Positions 2,314-5,893 of a stretch of DNA of 5,893 nt are shown piece after piece. Source of the stretch: CAZTLE01 sp964614415 (GTDB lineage: Bacteria; Bacteroidota; Bacteroidia; Flavobacteriales; Flavobacteriaceae); the NCBI GenBank assembly GCA_964614415.1, contig CAZTLE010000227.1, positions 1 through 5,893 of the forward strand, given 5' to 3'. The position numbers and the translations under genes are program-made. The notes beneath the pieces are model-generated. The model made no database searches, had not been told where the DNA came from, and worked only from the letters and a program-made list of their open reading frames with translations. Every line of letters starts with the position of its first letter. Within the stretch, counting starts at the first letter, position 1.

Positions 2314-3417
2314 ATGAAAAGAGTACGAATTAATGCCGGAAAAGTTGGTTTGGTTTTCCGTAACGGAGAATACCAACGTGTTATTACATCAGGAGTATAC
2401 TGGATGCGCGCGAGCAACAGGGTGTACAGGTATGACCTTACCCAGGCACTTACCGTTTATCCCGTTGCGACCGAGCTATTGCTTGCCGATGAGACCCTGA
2501 AGGCGATGCTGCATGTGGTAGAGGTAAGTGACTCTGAAATCGTATTGGTATACAAGAACGGACGATTCGATCAGATCCTGGAAACAGGAACCCATTTGTT
2601 CTGGAAGGGCCTTGTTGAATACGAATTCACCCGGGCCGATCTAAGCAAGATCGAGATCACCGAGAAGATTGACAAAGCCTTGTTCACCAATTTCGCGTTG
2701 AACAAGTATGTTCGAACTTTCGAGGTGGCTGCGTTCGAGAAGGCAGTGCTTATTGTGGATGACGAACTTACCAGGATCCTTGATGGGGGAACCTATCGAT
2801 TCTGGAGAAACGATACCACTATCAAGATTGCCAAAGTAGATACCCGTCAGTTGCAACTGGAAGTTGCCGGTCAGGAATTGCTGACCAAAGATAAGGCAGC
2901 TATCCGGATCAACTTCGATATTACCTACCGGGTAACCGATGTTGAGAAGGCCCTGATGGAGAACAAAAGCTACGAAAAGCAATTGTACACTGCCATGCAG
3001 TTGGCCCTGAGAGGATACATTGGAAAGTACACCCTGGATGAGTTGCTTGAAAACAAGGAACAAATCGCAGAGGCCGTACTTGCCGATACCAAAGCAGATG
3101 CCTCTAAGCTTGGAGTCGCACTGTTGAACTGCGGTATTCGGGATGTAATCCTTACCGGGGAAATGAAGGAGATCATGAACCAGGTCCTGATCGCGCAAAA
3201 GAAAGCTCAGGCTAACGTCATTACACGTCGTGAGGAAACAGCTTCTACCCGAAGCCTGTTGAACACTGCGAAATTGATGGAAGACAATGAGATGCTTTAC
3301 AAGCTCAAAGAAATGGAGTACGTAGAGAAGATTGCCGACAAGATCGGAGAGATCACTGTCTCTGGAAACGGAGGTATGGTGAAGCAGTTGAAGGAGATCT
3401 TCGACGTGAGCAAATAG
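2314..3417 (+). CDS. Slipin-type SPFH (band 7/stomatin) protein
   Basis: 367 residues. The SPFH domain covers about residues 170-300 (IRINFDITYRVTDVEKAL and the following helices with ALRGYIGKYTLDELL), then a charged, alanine-rich helical stretch to about 345, as in stomatin-family proteins that form oligomeric rings or scaffolds at membranes. Before the domain are three similar units of about 30 residues (4-32, 69-98, 136-165), each with a pattern of hydrophobic strand, N-G or D-D turn, I-L, G-x-Y/H and F/W-W-x. There is no signal peptide or transmembrane helix, so it is cytoplasmic or peripherally bound. The ATG at 2314 fits the first repeat; no strong Shine-Dalgarno, as usual in this phylum. 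It is a single-gene unit with its own terminator. The exact function of bacterial slipins is unsettled. Confidence 0.92.
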   Translation: MKRVRINAGKVGLVFRNGEYQRVITSGVYWMRASNRVYRYDLTQALTVYPVATELLLADETLKAMLHVVEVSDSEIVLVYKNGRFDQILETGTHLFWKGLVEYEFTRADLSKIEITEKIDKALFTNFALNKYVRTFEVAAFEKAVLIVDDELTRILDGGTYRFWRNDTTIKIAKVDTRQLQLEVAGQELLTKDKAAIRINFDITYRVTDVEKALMENKSYEKQLYTAMQLALRGYIGKYTLDELLENKEQIAEAVLADTKADASKLGVALLNCGIRDVILTGEMKEIMNQVLIAQKKAQANVITRREETASTRSLLNTAKLMEDNEMLYKLKEMEYVEKIADKIGEITVSGNGGMVKQLKEIFDVSK

Positions 3418-3430
3418 CTCATACTATAGA

Positions 3431-3456
3431 GCGCCGGGTGTTCCCGGCGCTTTTTT
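3431..3456 (+). terminator. Rho-independent terminator after the slipin gene
   Basis: GCGCCGGG (3431-3438), loop TGTT, CCCGGCGC (3443-3450), then six T (3451-3456). A perfect 8-bp GC stem, 13 nt after the stop codon. Confidence 0.95.
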
Positions 3457-3461
3457 GAACA

Positions 3462-3489
3462 TTGAGTATATCGATTTTCCCTATATTGG
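3462..3489 (+). promoter_or_regulatory. Candidate Bacteroidota promoter for the zinc-ribbon gene
   Basis: TTG (3462-3464), 17 nt, then TATATTGG (3482-3489), close to the TTG-N17-23-TAnnTTTG pattern known from Flavobacterium. It lies after the terminator and 27 nt before the start codon. One base deviates in the -7 element. Confidence 0.4.
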
Positions 3490-3516
3490 AGTAGCTAACC
3501 GTTAAATGACAGTCTA

Positions 3517-4182
3517 ATGTTCATCATTTTTGGCACTACCGGCTTGAAACATACAATAAGGGAGAATCCGGTACTTGAAAATTCCTGTCCTAACTGCAAC
3601 GATGGAAATCTGATAAGTAAATTGTATCGTCGATGGTTTACCTTGTTCTTCATCCCGTTGATCCCACTTGACGTAGTGGACCGCTTTTATGAGTGTGACC
3701 GCTGTAAAAGTGCTTATAATGAGAATATCAAGTCGGTACTGGAACGATCGGAAGAAGAGATCGCCGAAAATCAGAAGCATGCGCGAAAGATATATGCGGA
3801 AGCCCTGGTGGCGGCAATGACACATATGTCGATCATTGATGGTGAGTTTGCCCCCGAAGAGGAACGTGAGATTAGGGACGCCATGGAGAAATTCGAAGAA
3901 CTGGAATGGGAATTGGAACAGGTTTTCAAGAAGGTACGAACCGATGGAAATAAAGATAATCAGGTGTTCAATTACCTGAATACAGCACGTAACGAGCTCT
4001 CAGCAGAGGCACTGATGAATATTTTGGCTCAGGCCGGGGTTGTGCTTTTGGCTGATGGTGCCATCGAAAAAGAGGAAGAAGACCTAATGAAAGAATACCT
4101 CATTGCTTGTGGTCTTCCCAAGGAGATGTATTCCTCACTCATCGAAAAATTGCAAACAAAAGAGGTTGCGGAGGTCGAATAA
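3517..4182 (+). CDS. Zinc-ribbon and TerB-like domain protein
   Basis: 221 residues. The N-terminal part is a zinc ribbon: MFIIFGTTG start, CPNC at 24-27, the hydrophobic WFTLFFIPLIPLD segment (40-52), CDRC at 60-63. This arrangement matches the zinc_ribbon_15 type, in which two CxxC pairs flank a WF-FFIPLIP segment. The C-terminal part (about 90-212) is all-helical and TerB-like, with two acidic metal-binding-like motifs, IIDGEFAPEEE (106-116) and LADGAIEKEEED (178-189), repeating the D-G-x-x-x-x-x-E pattern. TerB-type domains occur in tellurite-resistance and membrane-stress proteins, but the role here is unknown. The earlier ATG at 3506 meets a stop after three codons, so 3517 is the start. 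The stop codon lies one base from that of the convergent lipoprotein gene. Confidence 0.85.
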   Translation: MFIIFGTTGLKHTIRENPVLENSCPNCNDGNLISKLYRRWFTLFFIPLIPLDVVDRFYECDRCKSAYNENIKSVLERSEEEIAENQKHARKIYAEALVAAMTHMSIIDGEFAPEEEREIRDAMEKFEELEWELEQVFKKVRTDGNKDNQVFNYLNTARNELSAEALMNILAQAGVVLLADGAIEKEEEDLMKEYLIACGLPKEMYSSLIEKLQTKEVAEVE

Positions 4183-4183
4183 T

Positions 4184-4624
4184 CTATCGAACGACCCTGA
4201 TTATTGGACGACCTATATACGTTTCAACTGTTTGTGATACCCCATTGTAGGTGGCTGTGTTTACCGTTTTTACCGGGCCGCATTCGTGGTTCTCCACCGA
4301 AAGATTCAGAATAAGAATATCGGTAACGGAATCGGATAAATTGATCTGATATTCATTGTCCCCATCCAACCCCAGCAATTCGATTACAATTAGATTTTCT
4401 ACTTCTTCGAGCCCCGGAAAGACTACTCCACTCATTAAGACGTTTTGGGTCAGAACTGTAATTTCCGGACCTATAAACGTTCCATTTTCTATGAGATTAT
4501 TCCCTTCAGAATCCAACAATTCGATGAAGAATTCAGGAGGGGCAAACGAAAGACATGCATCGTCATCCTGATTACAAGAGGTAAAAAACAAGGCCAAGAA
4601 AAGAAGCGGTAGTAGTTTGCTCAT
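4184..4624 (-). CDS. Small secreted lipoprotein
   Basis: 146 residues from ATG at 4624; a GTG codon just before it (4627) could add one residue, but ATG is preferred. The start MSKLLPLLFLALFFTSC is a lipoprotein signal peptide with the lipobox cysteine at residue 17. The mature end begins C-N-Q-D-D-D, resembling the acid-rich lipoprotein export signal that sends flavobacterial lipoproteins to the cell surface. The body is mostly beta-strand-like with no family I can name; two further cysteines (24 and about 114) could form a disulfide. It is convergent with the TerB-like gene and divergent from the histidine kinase gene across 135 bases. No terminator is visible between the convergent stops. 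Confidence 0.8.
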   Translation of the reverse strand: MSKLLPLLFLALFFTSCNQDDDACLSFAPPEFFIELLDSEGNNLIENGTFIGPEITVLTQNVLMSGVVFPGLEEVENLIVIELLGLDGDNEYQINLSDSVTDILILNLSVENHECGPVKTVNTATYNGVSQTVETYIGRPIIRVVR

Positions 4625-4727
4625 CACAATTTTTTACAAGATAAGCATTACGAAGAATCGTTGCGTACAAATTCCGGTTCAACCGAATTTTAACCCGATT
4701 CAACGTTTTGTTTGTCCTTTACCGCCC

Positions 4728-4755
4728 TTGCTCTTTTTTGTTTGCCCTATTTTTG
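4728..4755 (+). promoter_or_regulatory. Promoter of the LytS-type kinase gene, very close to the start codon
   Basis: TTG (4728-4730), 17 nt, TATTTTTG (4748-4755): an exact match to TTG-N17-TAnnTTTG. The -7 element ends only 4 nt before the ATG at 4760, so transcription would begin at or within the first codon, implying a leaderless mRNA. Alternatively the match is chance in a T-rich stretch and the true promoter lies further upstream. Confidence 0.45.
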
Positions 4756-4759
4756 AAAG

Positions 4760-5782
4760 ATGATCAGTTTCAAGCTAAATAGATCGGACTACAAACTTAT
4801 CTGGGCCTTCACCATATGTTCTGTGATTTGGCTCGCGTTGAAGTTTTGGACCGAGAGTCATCCGCTGTCACAGATCCTTTTCGATATTCCTATTATTATC
4901 GCCAAGACCCTGGCGGGATTCTTTATCGTTCGCTGGCTAATCCAGAAGTATATCATTGAAAAACGCCAGTATTATCTGTTTTTCCTTTTAACGACATTAG
5001 CCCTCATAGCTACGGGATTTGCGGATTTGCTAAGGGACTACTTCGGAAGAGGCCTGGGATGGGGCGATTTGCCTTCGGCAGGTTATATTTTTATCCATAG
5101 CTTTTATTATTCGGCGGCTGATCTTGGAGTGCCATTCCTTATAATCATTGCCAAGAAGTATTTTGAGAATCAGGCGCTACTGGCTAAAACCCGGGAACAG
5201 CACCGGGAGAATGAATTAAAGCTTTTACGGGCTCAAATGAACCCACACTTTTTGTTTAACAACCTCAATACCCTGGATGCTCTTATTGATACGAATCCGG
5301 AACAGGCCAAGGCCTATGTAGCCCGTTTGTCTTCGCTGTACCGGCAGCTTATAAGCACTAAAGACAGTGAGATCACTTCCGTTCGGGACGAACTCAAGAT
5401 GGCCAATGATTATGTGTATTTAATTGAGACCCGGTTTGGAGATGCGTACTCGTTTCAACTGGATACAGCGCTTTCTACGGAAGAAATGGAAAGTTACCTG
5501 CCCACAGGAGCCTTGCAAACGCTCATCGAGAATGTTGTAAAACACAATAAAGTGAGTAACGGCCAACCGGTAGTGGCGAAACTTTATGAGGAAGACCGGT
5601 ATCTTGTTGTAACCAATAACAGGGGAGCCGGGGCCGGCGGAATAAACTCCCTTGGAACAGGGCTTAAAAACCTTGAGGGGCGCTACGAATTATTGACCGA
5701 TAAGAAGATTGAAATAGCGGATACCGAAACCCATTTTACCGTTCGAATACCCATGTTATTCCTTTCAGAAACACAGGACTGA
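4760..5782 (+). CDS. LytS-type membrane sensor histidine kinase
   Basis: 340 residues. Four hydrophobic segments (about 13-30, 38-60, 71-90, 108-131) anchor the N-terminal half in the inner membrane. A charged linker (132-156) leads to the His_kinase (PF06580) signature QMNPHFLFNNLNTLDALID (159-177) with His163 as the phosphorylation site, then a compact ATPase domain with N-box LIENVVKHN (255-263) and G-box GTGLKNLEGRYELL (299-312). This is the short LytS/YehU class, which phosphorylates LytTR-type regulators. The response-regulator gene starts one base after the stop, so the pair is an operon and probably a functional two-component system. The sensory part has no recognisable ligand domain, so the signal is unknown. 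Intact, usual length. Confidence 0.95.
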   Translation: MISFKLNRSDYKLIWAFTICSVIWLALKFWTESHPLSQILFDIPIIIAKTLAGFFIVRWLIQKYIIEKRQYYLFFLLTTLALIATGFADLLRDYFGRGLGWGDLPSAGYIFIHSFYYSAADLGVPFLIIIAKKYFENQALLAKTREQHRENELKLLRAQMNPHFLFNNLNTLDALIDTNPEQAKAYVARLSSLYRQLISTKDSEITSVRDELKMANDYVYLIETRFGDAYSFQLDTALSTEEMESYLPTGALQTLIENVVKHNKVSNGQPVVAKLYEEDRYLVVTNNRGAGAGGINSLGTGLKNLEGRYELLTDKKIEIADTETHFTVRIPMLFLSETQD

Positions 5783-5783
5783 A

Positions 5784-5893
5784 ATGCGCATTTTAATCAT
5801 AGAAGATGAAATCCCGGCTTTCGAAAAACTTCGAACTCATATCAGTACGTATCTAAAGGACTCGTTTCAATACGCCTGGGCCCGTACCAATGG
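5784..5893 (+). CDS. LytTR-type response regulator, 5' end only
   Basis: The first 36 codons, open to the window edge: MRILIIEDEIPAFEKLRTHI is the start of a receiver domain, with the acidic pair E7-D8 of the phosphorylation pocket. The phosphoacceptor Asp and the expected C-terminal LytTR DNA-binding domain lie outside the window, so the output domain is inferred from the LytS-type partner one base upstream. It is translationally linked to the kinase gene (stop TGA at 5780-5782, ATG at 5784). Confidence 0.9.
   Translation, partial: MRILIIEDEIPAFEKLRTHISTYLKDSFQYAWARTN

Noticed and set aside
2641..3198. Long minus-strand open frames inside the slipin gene
   Set aside because: They lie antisense to a gene with clear SPFH features and have no family resemblance.
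3514..3825. Minus-strand open frame over the zinc-ribbon gene
   Set aside because: It is a shadow of a gene with clear CxxC motifs on the plus strand.
4625..4700. TAnnTTTG-type promoter for the lipoprotein gene on the minus strand
   Set aside because: The best candidate (TATCTTGT on the minus strand) deviates in the -7 element and its TTTG partner is 24 nt away; too weak to call.

Overview
The window looks like chromosomal DNA of a marine-type Flavobacteriaceae (Bacteroidota). The signs are a LytS/LytTR two-component pair, a small lipoprotein with an acid-rich stretch after its lipobox cysteine, TTG-N17-TAnnTTTG-like promoters, weak Shine-Dalgarno sites, tRNA genes without encoded CCA, and flavobacterial-style GC-rich palindromic repeats. 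The sequence contains a 100-N scaffold gap (1165-1264).

Left half (about 118-2205) is an RNA region with no credible protein gene. After a strong terminator (89-111) comes a tightly packed array of at least 14 tRNA genes, all on the + strand and mostly 4-8 nt apart: Lys-UUU, Ser-UGA, Ser-GCU, Asn-GUU, Cys-GCA, Tyr-GUA, Trp-CCA, Gly-UCC, Arg-UCU, Asp-GUC, gap, one 3' remnant, Gln-UUG, His-GUG, Phe-GAA. Several are abnormal. Ser-UGA, Ser-GCU, Cys and His carry 25-34 nt palindromic repeats inside the T-loop, and Ser-UGA has a further 51-nt insertion in its anticodon loop. Downstream of Phe, tRNA halves appear in swapped order (3' half before 5' half), with the acceptor strands complementary across short linkers, as in circularly permuted tRNA genes or tRNA-like domains. 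These lead into a strongly structured, apparently non-coding segment ending in a 10-bp long-range helix followed by eight T (1971-2205). I read 1542-2205 as one or more structured ncRNAs attached to the tRNA array. The class is not recognised.

Right half (2314-5893) is ordinary protein-coding DNA. It holds a slipin/SPFH protein with three N-terminal repeats (2314-3417, own terminator), a zinc-ribbon plus TerB-like protein (3517-4182), a convergent small lipoprotein (4184-4624, minus), and a divergent operon with a LytS-type histidine kinase (4760-5782) followed one base later by the start of its LytTR-type response regulator (5784 to the end).

The part that deserves attention is the tRNA array with its inserted hairpins, the possible permuted tRNA units and the adjoining structured RNA. 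All folding statements were made by eye; no folding program, covariance model or database search was run.
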